A stretch of DNA of 57,196 nucleotides from Roseiflexus sp. (GTDB lineage Bacteria > Chloroflexota > Chloroflexia > Chloroflexales > Roseiflexaceae): contig JANXAL010000091.1 of NCBI GenBank assembly GCA_025062325.1, forward strand, positions 1-57,196. Reading direction: 5' to 3'. The translations under genes and the position numbers were made by a program. The notes under the pieces are model-generated. The model saw nothing but the letters and a program-made list of their open reading frames with translations, ran no database searches and was not told the origin of the DNA. Of the stretch, positions 1-10,400 are shown piece by piece. Position 1 is the first letter of the stretch; every line of letters begins with the position of its first letter.

Positions 1-1
1 G

Positions 2-127
2 TTCGCCGATCTCGCCGCTTTGCAAGCAGCGGTGACCAGATTGCTCGACGCTTATGATGACCCAACCGTGCAATCGCTCACTGGCGCTGCGTATTTGGTG
101 GACGCGGTTCATGCACTATGCTCATAG
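2..127 (+). CDS. C-terminal end of an unidentified protein (partial)
   Basis: An open frame enters from the left edge and ends at a TAG at 125-127, giving about 41 residues (starting FADLAALQAAV and ending VDAVHALCS). It is alanine and leucine rich and probably helical. No start codon is inside the window. Codon use (GC at third positions) fits the real genes here, and nothing else explains the stretch. I do not recognise the family, and no function can be offered from so short a piece. Confidence 0.45.
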   Translation, partial: FADLAALQAAVTRLLDAYDDPTVQSLTGAAYLVDAVHALCS

Positions 128-199
128 CGAAATGATATAACCTGCAACCTGGAACCTTCCCACAGGCACTGCGTGAACACGTATCCAGACCAGGCGTGC

Positions 200-301
200 G
201 GGGGCGCCACCGGCGCGGGCGCGCCACCGACGTGGGCGTCCCAGCGGCGCGGGCGCGCCACCGGCGCGGGCGCGCCACCGACGTGGGCGTCCCAGCGGCG
301 C
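200..301. repeat. 51-bp GC-rich tandem repeat, two units
   Basis: Two nearly identical units lie head to tail with a 51-bp period, each containing GGCGCGGGCGCGCCACCGAC followed by GTGGGCGTCCCAGCGGCG. The unit is itself rich in GCGCGCC palindromes. It sits in the gene-free stretch 128-685. Open frames across it are repeat artefacts. Confidence 0.75.
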
Positions 302-329
302 AGACGCGCCCGCGGCGCGCTCCTACCTG

Positions 330-540
330 CCGCCTGCCCGCGGGCAACGTGCAAACCTTTGCGCCTTCGCGCCTTGATGTAATCAACACGTGCAATATCG
401 GAACGGGCGCACGGCCGTACGCTCCTACACACCACCTGCACGCGGCAGCGTGCAACGTGCACCCTTCAACGTGCAACGACGCCTTCCCACCTTCAACATT
501 CGCACACGAACCCTCTTCTCACCTCTTGCCTCTCACCTCT
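330..540. repeat. Left arm of a long imperfect inverted repeat around the 801-2072 gene
   Basis: The reverse complement of this stretch matches 2096-2305. Shared landmarks are TTTGCGCC, CTTGATGT(A/G)ATCAACACG, GGAACGGGCGCAC, CACACCACCTGC, CAACGACGCCTTCCCAC, TTCAACATTCGC and CCTCTTCTCACCTCTTGCCTC. A pyrimidine tract (TCTCACCTCTCATCTCTCGC, about 530-555) follows. The rest of 128-685 shows no gene. Confidence 0.75.
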
Positions 541-685
541 CATCTCTCGCCTCTTACCATTTACAACCTTTCCTTTTTTAACCCTCACATTTGATGCAAA
601 GAGCACATCGACGTAAGCAATTACACTTTTTGCAGACATGAATGCTCTCTTTGCCTTGTTAGCGCGTCATGTCTCAAAAAAGGTG

Positions 686-713
686 TTGACTTTATTCATG
701 CGTGTGGTAGAAT
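686..713 (+). promoter_or_regulatory. Sigma-70-type promoter for the 801-2072 gene
   Basis: TTGACT at 686-691 and TAGAAT at 708-713 are separated by 16 bases. Transcription would start near 720, leaving about 80 bases of leader before the ATG at 801. It is one of the clearest promoter matches in the window. Confidence 0.6.
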
Positions 714-800
714 AACGCCGATTGAAAGGTAAAGATGCGAATGTTTGCGCTCAATCACGATACATCCTGACACCCGCTGCTTCAGCAGGAAGGAACGCTC

Positions 801-2072
801 ATGGCGGAGCCAGAAACACTTTTGCAGCTAGGGATCGACGCGGCGCGCGAGGGCAACCGCGAAGAAGCGCGCAATCTGTTCAGCCTGCTCACCCGCCAGG
901 AGCCTGACAACGTTCAGGCATGGCTGTGGCTCGCCGGGGTCGCCGAGGGACCGGAACAGCGGCGTGCGGCGCTCGAGCGTGTACTCGAACTCGATCCAGA
1001 CAACGAAATGGCAATCAAGGGGTTACAGGCAATGGGCGTGCCGTTGCCAAAACGCGAAAGCGCACGCCCGACCGAAGCGCCGTCTCCGCCTCCTGAACCC
1101 CAGGCACAGACGCAACCTGCAGCGGCAATGACCGAAGAGGAACGGTTTGCCGCCGAGCTCGACAGCGCATTCGAGGAGTACGACGCACTGCCGCGTGCCG
1201 CGCCGCCGCCGCGCGCCGAGCCGCAGCCGGAAGAAGCCGGGCAACTGCCGCCTATGCCGCCGCGCTCATCGCCGACTCCATCGCGCGCCTCTTCTGCGCG
1301 TGTGCGTGACGAGGACGAAGAAGAGCCGGCGCGTCGCGGTCCAAGCCCGCTGCTCTGGATTTTGCTCGGCATTATTGCACTGGTGCTGATCGTGTTCCTG
1401 ATCATTCAGCTCTTCTTCCCGCCGGGCAGACCTGCGCCAGCGCCGCCAACGCAGGTCGTTGCGCAGCCGACTGCGCCAGGCGTGGGGGGTGAACCTTCTC
1501 CCGCCGCCGTCGCAACCCCTGGCGAGGCGACGCCGCAACCCTCTGAGGCAACGCCAGCGTCGACGCCAGGCGCAGAACCAACCGCAGTGCCGCCGACCGA
1601 GCAACCTGCTCCCGCGCCCGCTCCGGTCGTACCGCCTGAACAGGCGCAGCCGACGCCAGTGGCGATTGGGACGATTCTTCAGGCAGACGGCTGGAACTAT
1701 ACCTATCCGAATCAGTTGTATGCGCTGCCGCTCGGTCCGCGGGTCGGCAACTTCACTGCTGAGAAGGGCGCATTTCTGCACGTACTTGTGTTTGTCGCAA
1801 ACAATACCGGAACGAACCAGCCCTTGCCGCGTGACTTCTTCGTGCTCAAGGATTCACAGGGACGGGTCTATCAGGCGCGGCCAGAGGTGTCGAGCGTTGC
1901 TGTGCGTCCTGGAGTCAATGCCGATGTCGGTCACGAAACGCCTATCCCGGCAAACGGGTTGACAACCAGCGTCTACCTGGTGTTCGACGTAACGCCAGGG
2001 GCGACTGACCTGATGCTGTTCGCCCGTAACAAGCCGGATCAGGGGTTCATCGTGATCGGAAGGGTGCCATAA
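801..2072 (+). CDS. Membrane-anchored TPR protein with C-terminal DUF4352-like domain
   Basis: The 423-residue protein begins with a short TPR-like helical region (about residues 1-85, with EEARNLFSLLTRQEPDNVQA and RRAALERVLELDPDN). A charged Pro/Ala-rich segment follows, then one membrane helix near residues 183-210 (LLWILLGIIALVLIVFLII). After a low-complexity Pro/Thr/Ala spacer comes a beta-rich outer domain from about residue 290 (HVLVFVANNTG, DFFVLKDSQGRVY, VYLVFDV), which resembles DUF4352 extracellular folds. The arrangement suggests helical repeats inside and an immunoglobulin-like domain outside. The start is supported by AGGAAGGA about six bases upstream. The gene at 2664 is a paralogue with the same architecture. 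The function is unknown; a scaffolding or envelope-sensing role is only inference. Confidence 0.85.
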   Translation: MAEPETLLQLGIDAAREGNREEARNLFSLLTRQEPDNVQAWLWLAGVAEGPEQRRAALERVLELDPDNEMAIKGLQAMGVPLPKRESARPTEAPSPPPEPQAQTQPAAAMTEEERFAAELDSAFEEYDALPRAAPPPRAEPQPEEAGQLPPMPPRSSPTPSRASSARVRDEDEEEPARRGPSPLLWILLGIIALVLIVFLIIQLFFPPGRPAPAPPTQVVAQPTAPGVGGEPSPAAVATPGEATPQPSEATPASTPGAEPTAVPPTEQPAPAPAPVVPPEQAQPTPVAIGTILQADGWNYTYPNQLYALPLGPRVGNFTAEKGAFLHVLVFVANNTGTNQPLPRDFFVLKDSQGRVYQARPEVSSVAVRPGVNADVGHETPIPANGLTTSVYLVFDVTPGATDLMLFARNKPDQGFIVIGRVP

Positions 2073-2095
2073 CGAGGCGCAGGGATCGAAGCCAG

Positions 2096-2305
2096 AGGCG
2101 CGAGGCAAGAGGTGAGAAGAGGTTTCATGGGCGAATGTTGAAAGTGGGAAGGCGTCGTTGCACGTTTAGGGTTGCACGTTGCGCGCCGCCGAGCGCAGGT
2201 GGTGTGCAGGCGCGCACAGCCGGTGCGCCCGTTCCCATGTTGCGCGTGTTGATCACATCAAGGTGAGCAGGCGCAAAGGGTTGCGCGTTGCCCATGGGCA
2301 GGCGA
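2096..2305. repeat. Right arm of the long inverted repeat around the 801-2072 gene
   Basis: This is the inverted partner of 330-540, lying just after the TPR gene. Beyond it (2306-2480) is more GC-rich repeat, including GGTGACCGGTAGGGGCGCGCC-type sequence that recurs near 12640-12665. No gene is visible between 2073 and 2663. Confidence 0.75.
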
Positions 2306-2614
2306 TTAAAGGGGCGCGCTGGCAGCGCGCCCACGCGCTAGTGGTGCGTCCGTGAGCGCAGCGGCTGCCCATCGGCACAACGTTCGCAGGCAGGTGACCG
2401 GTAGGGGCGCGCCGGGGGCGTGCCCGAACCCAGCGTTGAGCGTATCCCTGCGATTCGGAGCGCACCCCCGCGCCGGAGGCGCACCTATGCGCATGGTCGT
2501 GCGCCTGTGAGACGCTGCGGGTCGCGCGTTGCGTTTAGGTGGCGGGCAGAGACGCCTGGAAACCCGGGGGAACGGACCTCGCAGAGGCAGTTCATTCCGT
2601 TATGCCCTCGTGTC

Positions 2615-2633
2615 GTTCTCGGTTCTTGGTTCT
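2615..2633 (+). promoter_or_regulatory. Pyrimidine-rich leader repeat just before the 2664 start
   Basis: The 19-mer GTTCTCGGTTCTTGGTTCT occurs here, 30 bases before an ATG, and again at 12943-12961, 5 bases before another ATG. It is an internal near-repeat of GGTTCT. Neither gene has a purine-rich ribosome-binding site. Its role is unknown. Confidence 0.45.
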
Positions 2634-2663
2634 TCGTTACCGGTTCCCTCTCCTCGCCAGACT

Positions 2664-3905
2664 ATGAGCGACACCCCCCGCAATCCGCTCTCTCCTGCCG
2701 CTGTGCGCTCGCTGCTGAACGTGGCGGCGCGGCTGCGTCAGCAGGGCGATGTGCAGCGCGCACGGGCCGTGTTGCGCGCTCTGGCAGCGCAGTTGCCCAA
2801 TGATCCGCGGGTGTGGCGTGCGCTCGCCGATGTCGCCGAGAGCGAAGAGGAACGACGCGCTGCGCTGCGTCGCGTGGTCGCTCTGGTACGCGCAGCGGCT
2901 GCGGCCAAGCCCGAGACAACGCCTGCCGGACTGTCTGCCGCTTCGGGCGCGTCAGATGCTCATGCGTCCGGGAAAGCTAGAGAGCAACCGCCATCCGCTG
3001 CATCCCTGCCTGCCGGACAGCCGGTTGCGTCGCCGGATGCTCCAGCGTCCTCGCCGACGCCACCTGCCCTGTCGCCTGCGCCGCCATCCACGCCCGCTGT
3101 GCCTGCAGGCGCCTCCTCTGCATCTGCTGACCAGACATCGATGCCTCAACCGGAGCAGACTGCTTTATCTTCCGTAGGCAGGTATAAGTGGATCGGGGTT
3201 GCTGCAATCGGCGCAGCGCTATTAATCTTCGCACTTTTGTTCGCGAACGCGCGTTTCCCAGGCGCGACGACTGGTACGGCGCCAACGCTGGTCCTAACGA
3301 CGCTGGAACCGGTCAGCGGATCGGCATCCCCTGCGCCTGCATTGGACCCTTCAGCGTCTGCGCCTGCGGTTGTTCCTACAGCGCCAACTGAGTCGCTGCG
3401 TGAGTCGCCTGTTGCGACGATAGCGCCTGCCACTGCGCCCTCACCCACAGCGACGGTTGCGCCTTCGCCGACGTTGACGCCGCTGCCGACGCTCCCGGCG
3501 GGCACGGTGATCCTGCGGGATGTCTGGACGCTGACACTGCTACGACCGGATCACGCAATTGTTCTCAACGGGCCGATAGGATCAAAGCAACCGACTGGTC
3601 GCTTCGTCCTGGCGCTTGTGGCAGTGGGGAACAGCGGCGACAAGGCCATTCCTGCGCCACCGGAATTGTTCGTGCTGATTGACGAGCAGGGCAACCGCTA
3701 CCTGCCGGAACCTGGTCTCTCAACGTTCTACCTGGAGACATTTGGTCGTGGCAGATATGGCGATTTCAGCCTCGACGAAGCCATTCCAGCAGGGGTGGGG
3801 CAGGTAAGTGTGCCGGTGATCTTCGATGTGCCGGTCGATGCGCGCGGTCTGACGCTGCATCTGGGTGACACGGTTGCTGGATGGCCCGTCGTGGGATTGC
3901 CGTGA
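2664..3905 (+). CDS. Membrane-anchored TPR protein, paralogue of the upstream gene
   Basis: The protein has 413 residues from the ATG of MSDTPRNPLSPAAVRSLLN. The open frame extends 135 bases further upstream, but that part is repeat sequence. Order of parts: TPR-like helices (about 15-90, AARLRQQGDVQRARAVLRAL and EERRAALRRVVALV), Pro/Ala/Ser-rich linker, one membrane helix near 175-195 (WIGVAAIGAALLIFALLF), Thr/Pro-rich spacer, and a C-terminal beta-rich domain (about 275-413, GRFVLALVAVGNSGDKAIP, ELFVLIDEQGNRY) related to that of the 801-2072 protein. There is no clear Shine-Dalgarno; a CCTCTCCTCGCC pyrimidine stretch precedes the ATG instead. The tandem paralogues suggest local duplication. 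The function is unknown. Confidence 0.8.
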   Translation: MSDTPRNPLSPAAVRSLLNVAARLRQQGDVQRARAVLRALAAQLPNDPRVWRALADVAESEEERRAALRRVVALVRAAAAAKPETTPAGLSAASGASDAHASGKAREQPPSAASLPAGQPVASPDAPASSPTPPALSPAPPSTPAVPAGASSASADQTSMPQPEQTALSSVGRYKWIGVAAIGAALLIFALLFANARFPGATTGTAPTLVLTTLEPVSGSASPAPALDPSASAPAVVPTAPTESLRESPVATIAPATAPSPTATVAPSPTLTPLPTLPAGTVILRDVWTLTLLRPDHAIVLNGPIGSKQPTGRFVLALVAVGNSGDKAIPAPPELFVLIDEQGNRYLPEPGLSTFYLETFGRGRYGDFSLDEAIPAGVGQVSVPVIFDVPVDARGLTLHLGDTVAGWPVVGLP

Positions 3906-4111
3906 TTGCGATAGAGCAACGCCAGACGTTGAACCAACGTGTCGATCCTGTAAGCCCGGCTTGCGATGGCGCGCGGGTCTGCGCAGATTACAGATGAATT
4001 ACGCGGATTGGGCTGCACGCCATAACTGTAAGCGCTGGTCTCAATAAAACTCAGCCCATGCCAAACGCGAGACCGTTGATGGGTGGTGACGCCCGGTTCC
4101 CTCTCATCCCC

Positions 4112-4232
4112 CTCGCTTACGAGTGTAGAGTTTTTGGGGTGCGAGGGATGTTTGCCGCGTCCTGACGCTCGTTCCCCCCTCATCCTCCCTACCCTCTTGC
4201 CCATACGAGGGGCAAGCGGATTGCCCGTGTCC
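4112..4232 (+). repeat. C-rich MITE-like element, copy A (degenerate)
   Basis: It begins with CTCGCTTACGAGTGTAG followed by TTTTTGGGGTGCGAG, then GTTTGCCGCGTCCTGACGCTC and a CCCCCTCATCCTCCC tract. These match, in order, the left half of copies at 17974, 35082 (inverted) and 54893. The right terminal repeat is not recognisable, so the copy is probably truncated. The remainder of 3906-4454 shows no gene. Confidence 0.55.
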
Positions 4233-4317
4233 CTACCCTCCCAAGTTCTCCATGTGATGCGTAACGACCGCTTTCAACCTCCACACCTCTCGCCTCTTGC
4301 CTTGCATTCGCTCCGTA

Positions 4318-4347
4318 TTGGACGTTCATCGAAAGAAAGTCTATAAT
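4318..4347 (+). promoter_or_regulatory. Promoter of the giant membrane protein gene
   Basis: TTGGAC at 4318-4323 and a perfect TATAAT at 4342-4347 are spaced by 18 bases. The ATG is at 4455, giving a leader of about 100 bases. Confidence 0.55.
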
Positions 4348-4454
4348 GACACGGGTCTGTGCAACAGGTCGTGCGGACCGCCCAACGTTACGCTGAACGC
4401 AATCTAGTATGCTGCCTACGTTTATTATCGTTCGCTAACGTGCCCTAACATCGC

Positions 4455-7400
4455 ATGAACACAACCCCTGCTACGTCTGATCGCTCCCCTGCGCCGCTCG
4501 TGCGTCGCCTCTCCTGGTCTCCCTGGGGCTGGCTGTTCCTCATTCTGCTGGTCGGCGCGTTTTTTCGTTCGATGGCGCTGACAAGCTGGGACGGAACGTC
4601 GTATCTCCATCCCGACGAGCGGTTTATTATCTTCACGACCTATAATTTGCAGATTCCACGCAGTTTTAGCGACTATCTGCGCAGCGATTGCGTCGTCAAT
4701 GGACGCATTCCCGCAGCGCGCGCTACGACCGACGGCGCCGGCAATCCAATACCTCTGAACCAACAGGAACCGACCCGCAACAGCGGGTGCAACACCCTCA
4801 ACCCACGCAACTACAACTGGTCGCGCTTCTTCGTCTATGGTACGCTCCCCACAACGGTGACGCGCCTGGCAGTAGAGCTGCAGGCGAACCTGAGCGGTCA
4901 ACCGGACCGCATTTCGCCGGAGATGGTCCGCGATACCGGGCGCACGCTCTCAATGCTGTACGACCTGGGAACGATTGTGGTCGTTTTCCTGCTTGGTCGG
5001 CGGCTGTTTGATCAGCGTACCGGTCTGATGGCAGCACTTTTGTATGCGACGGCGGCCTTTCCGATCCAGATTTCGCACTTCTTCACGGTGGACGCTGCCA
5101 CCACGTTCTTTGCCACGCTCTCGATCTACTGGGCAGTGCGCATCGCGCAGGGTGGCGGCGCTGGGAGCGCCATCGGCGCCGGTCTCAGCATCGGCGCTGC
5201 TATGGCATGTCGCGTGACGCTGGCAACCCTGGGTCTGGTGGTGGTTGTCGCTGCATTCGTGCGGTTGGTGGAAGAAACCAGGCGTCAGCACGCGGAGGGA
5301 GAGGCGCCGGGTATGCTGGCGTGTCTGCTGATGGCGCCAGCCGGGTTGCTATTCACGCTCGCCGGGCGCGTCGTCCTTGCGGGCATCGTTACGGTTGTTA
5401 GCTTCCGGTTGTTGCAACCCGACGCTTTCACCGGTCCATCACTGTTCGATGTGCGCCCTGAACCGCGCTTTCTTGACAACATCTCGTCGGTCGGGCGGCT
5501 GATCAGCGGCGAGGCGGACTTCCCGCCGTCGCAGCAGTGGGCGCAACGTACCCCCTTCCTCTTCTCGCTGCAAAACATGGTGCTGTGGGGGATGGGGCTG
5601 CCGCTGGGCATTGCAGCGTGGGCGTCCTGGGGCGTCGCCGGATGGCGCATCCTGCGGCGCGGCGATGTGCGCCTGCTCGTGCCGTGGGCGTGGATTGCCT
5701 TCTACTTTGCCTGGCAGGGCGGTCAGTTCGTGATGACCATGCGCTACTACGTGTTGCTGTATGGTCTGCTGATTGTACTGGCTGCCTGGGGGTTGCTGGC
5801 GCTGTGGGATCGGGCGCAGCGCGCTGCCGGATCGCGCTGGCGACAGATTGCCTGGCGCGCGCCGTTGATCGTCGCGGTGGCGGGAACCGCGCTGTGGGCA
5901 TTTGCATTCACCCGCATTTACACTGAGCCGCACTCGCGCATTCAGGCGTCGCGCTGGATCTACCAGAATATTCCTCCCGGCTCAGTGATCACCTTCGAGC
6001 GCTGGGACGACCCGCTGCCCCTCCCGATCGATGGGCAGAATCCCGGACAGTACATTGGCATTGCCACTGAACCGTATGGCGAGGACGAGCCGATCAAGTA
6101 CTACGGAAGCGTGTCCAGCGACGGCTTGATCGTCGAGGGGTTGCTCGATCAACTCGACCGCGCCGATTATCTGATCTTCAGCAGCAACCGGGTGTACGAC
6201 TCAGCGACGCGCCTGCCGATGCGCTACCCGGCGCTTACCCGCTACTACCATCATCTGTTCGAGGGGAACCTAGGCTTTGAGCTAGTCGCTGATATCCATT
6301 CGTTCCCGAAACTGTTCGGCATCGAGATCCCGACGCCGATCCTGGCGGAAGAAGCCTTTAGCGTCTACGATCATCCGCGCGTTCTCATCTTCCGCAAAAC
6401 GTCCGACTACTCACGCGCCAAAGCGGAACGGTTGATCCTCGGCGATGTGGCGTGGAGTGAGGTCTACAAAATCACGCCGCTGCGGGTCAACAAAGCGCCG
6501 ACGGCGCTGCGCCTGACGCAGGATCAGTGGCCTCTCTACCGCGCATCCGGCGATTGGGCGACGTTGTTCAACCCGGCAAGTCTGGCGAATGCGGTTCCCT
6601 GGTTGTTCTGGCTGCTAGCGCTCGAAGCCGTTGGGCTGGCGTGCTTTGCGCTCCTGTTCCGCAGCCTGGCAGCGCTGCCGGATCGCGGATATGCGCTGTC
6701 GAAAATCCTGGGTCTCTTGATTGTGTCCTACGTTCCCTGGCTGCTAGCGTCGGTCGGTCCGGCGGGCGCGCATGGCTCACTACAAGCGCCGCTTGTACCG
6801 TTCGGCAAATGGAGCGTCGTTCTGTGCGCAAGCGTGTTCGTTGGCGCGGGCGCGCTGGCGCTGCGCTGGAACCGTGCCGCGCTCGTCGCTTTCTGGAGGC
6901 AACGACGCGCTGCCATTCTGACGGCTGAAGGAGTCTTCCTGGCCTTCTTCTTCGGATTTCTGCTGCTGCGGGCGTTGAACCCGGACCTGTGGCATCCGGC
7001 GCGCGGCGGCGAAAAGCCGATGGACCTGGCATTCCTTACAGCAGTGGTCAAAAGCCCGGCATTTCCGCCGTATGACCCATGGTTCGCTGGCGGCTACCTC
7101 AACTACTACTACTTCGGTTTCGTGCTGGTTGCAACGCTCATCCACCTGACCGGCATCGTCCCGACGACGGCATACAATCTGGCTGTGCCGACGTTCGCGG
7201 CGCTGACAGCTCTCGGTGCGTGGGGTGCGGCGTACAACCTGGTCGCGCTGCGGCGACTGGCGCCCGGAGCCGCTCAAGAACCACAGTCGCGCACGCGCTG
7301 GCAGCGAATGTTCACGATAGTCGCGTCGCGGTCGGCAGTGTGGCGGATGTATGAGCGCCGGGCGATCAGAGCAGGCGTAGCGGCAGCGATCTTTGCAGCG

Positions 7401-10400
7401 CTCCTGGGCAATCTGGCACAGGCGGTCTGGTTCTTCCCCGGAACCGGCAACCCGCAGGATCCCAGTCTGCCTGAGCAGTGCCGCGCACTGGCAAGCTACG
7501 CCGCGCAGCAGGAGTGTCGCGGGCGGGCAGAATGGGCGTTCTGGGACGCGACCCGGCTGGTAGCGATGAGGCTGGGGGACGGGACGATTAACGAGTTCCC
7601 CTTCTTCACCTTCCTGTTTGCTGACCTTCATGCACATATGCTTGCGCTGCCGCTGATCCTGGCAGCGCTGAACCTGATTGTGGCAGTGGCACGCCATCCG
7701 GGGAAACATTTCCCAACGCTCCGATCGCTGGCGTTTTCGTCGCTGGCAGGAGTGACGCTTCTGCTGGCGTTGACTGTCGGCGCACTGTATGCGACTAACA
7801 CCTGGGATTATCCGACAGCCGCAGGGCTAGGCGCGCTGGGAATGGCAGTGTATGCCTGGAATCGCTACCGGCGCGGTTGGTCGCTCGACCAGGCAGTGAT
7901 GTGGTGGATTGCACTAACGGTTGCGCTGGTACTGCTGTCGCGGTTGCTGTTCCTGCCCTTCATCCAGAAGTTCGCTACGGATTACGCCGGGTTCGAGTTG
8001 TGGAACGGCTCGCGCACGCCGACGTCGGAGTTCCTGCAGATCCACGGTCTCTGGCTATTCCTGGCGGTGAGCGGCGCGCTGGTGCTGGCACGCCGCACCA
8101 GCGTGCTCAGCGCTTCTGTCGCCGTAGCGATCAGCGGCGGGGTGATTGTGCTAGCGGCGCTGATGGGAATCCTGGGCATGCCCGCGCCGCCGCTCCAGGC
8201 GCTATTGCTGGCTGGCGGCATCGTGCTGGTCGTCAACATACTGCTGCGCGACAGCGTCGCCGCGTCGACTCGCGCTGAAGAAACTGTTGAGCCGACAGGT
8301 CCGGTGCAACTGACGCTGCCCGGCATCGCGGACGATCCGCCTGCGAGGGACTCCGGCAACGCTTCCCGTCCTGCTGTCGGTTCGATGACGCTGCTGGCGC
8401 TGATCTGGGGCCTCGCCGCACTTGGCATCACGTTCCTGGTCGAGATCGTTGCGGCAAAGGGCGACATTGGCCGGATGAACACGGTATTCAAATTCGGCAT
8501 GCAGGTCTGGCTGCTCTTCGCCGTGATTGGCGGCGTTGCGCTCCCTTGGTTGTGGTCGGCGACCGCGACGTGGCGCGCCGCTGTCGTGCGCTGGGGATGG
8601 CGCGTCGTAGCCATACTGCTGATCGCCGCAGCGTTCGTCTACCCGCTTACTGCAATACCCGCCCGCCTTGCCGATCGCTACGATACGACGATCGGACTAA
8701 CCCTCGACGGCATGGCATTTATGCGCTCGCCGCAGAGCGGCTGGGCGGAAAACAATCGTCCCTTCACGTTTGCTGAAGATGCCGCTGCTCTTGAATGGCT
8801 GCGCGCCAATGTGCGCGGCACACCAATCGTCCTGGAGGCGCACCTGGAAGCGTACCGCTGGGGCGGGCGCGTCTCGGTCTACACCGGTCTGCCGACGCTC
8901 CTTGGCTGGCCCTGGCATATGACGCAGCAACGCAGCGTGGTAGACGCGGGTCCGGTAATCGCTGCGCGTCAGATGCTGATCCGTGATCTCTACAATAGCG
9001 TGAATGCCAGAGAAACCCTCCGGCTGTTGCGGCTCTACGGCGTTGAGTACGTTATCGTCGGGCAACTTGAGCGCGCGCTCTACGACCCGGCAGGGCTGGC
9101 GAAGTTCGATGCGCTGGCTGCCGCCGGTCAGATCGAAACAGTCTACCGCGCGGGTGAAACGCGCATTTATCGTGTGCCGCCCGCCGACCACGCACCTGCG
9201 GTGCTTACAACATCGCTACCGGTGCGCGCGCCCGCTCCGACGCCGCAGAACAACCTGATGTTGCCGGTGCGCGTCGGCGAGCTTCCCGTCGTGGAGATGC
9301 GCGGTTGGAACCGTCTGGCGGATCATCCGGTCGTTGCCGTGCTCCTCTGGTTGCTGACGTGGTACGCGCTGGCAGCGCTGGGATTGCCGCTAGCGGCGCT
9401 GGTGTTCGGCGCACGCGCGCCGGATGGCGGCTGGGTCTGGGCGCGCCCGATGGGGATGCTGTTGTTTGGATACGCGGTGTGGCTGCCGGTTAGCGCGCGC
9501 CTGTGGCAGTACGACGTATTGGGGATGACTCTCGGAGTGCTCCTGACTCTCGTAGTGAGCGGGGCGGCGCTGGCGGCGCTCGGAAGACGGCAGATGCGTG
9601 AGGAAGCCGATGTGCCGTCCCCAACGCTCGTTCTCGCGTTGCGCCAGGGGTTGGGGGCGCTGCACGACATGCTGCGCGAGCGCTGGCGCTGGATCGCTGG
9701 CGGCGAGGCGCTCTTCCTGATCGCGTTCGCGTTCCTGCTGACGCTCCGCTGGCTGAACCCGGATCTGTGGCAGCCGATCTGGGGCGGTGAAAAGCCATTT
9801 GAGTTCGGCTTCCTCAATGCGCTGATCCGAACGCCTGTGCTGCCGCCGTACAACCCGTTCTACAGCGATGGCATCATTAACTATTACTACTATGGCTTCT
9901 TCCTGATGTCGCTGCCGGTGCGTTTGACCGGCATTGCGCCAGAGGTCGCCTATAACCTGATTATCCCAACGCTGTTCGGATTGATGCTGACTGCCGTGTT
10001 TGCGCTCATCGTTCGCATTCGCGGCTCGTGGCGCTGGGGCGTAGCAGGCGCGCTGCTGGTCGGCGTCGCTGGCAATCTGGCGGCAGTCTTCCCGGCCAAC
10101 TGGGCGCGCGGTTTCGCCCCAGTGATCGCAGCGCTGGAGGAAGGGCTGCCTGGTTTTGGCGAACGCCTCGGCGACTGGTTCGTCGGTCCGACGCGGGTGA
10201 TCCCTTCGACTATCAACGAGTTTCCGTACTTCAGTTTTCTCTTCGCCGACCTCCATCCTCACACGATCGCACTGCCGCTGACGGTGCTAATGATTGCGCT
10301 GGCGTTCGAGGCGCTCGTCGCGCAACCCGGCAGATGGCAGGAACGGATTGCGCGCTGGGGAGCAACGGCGCTGACCCTTGGCGCACTGGCAGTCACGAAC

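Noticed and set aside
2529-2663. N-terminal extension of the second TPR protein
   Set aside because: It is encoded by intergenic repeat; the protein beginning MSDTPRN aligns in layout with its paralogue.
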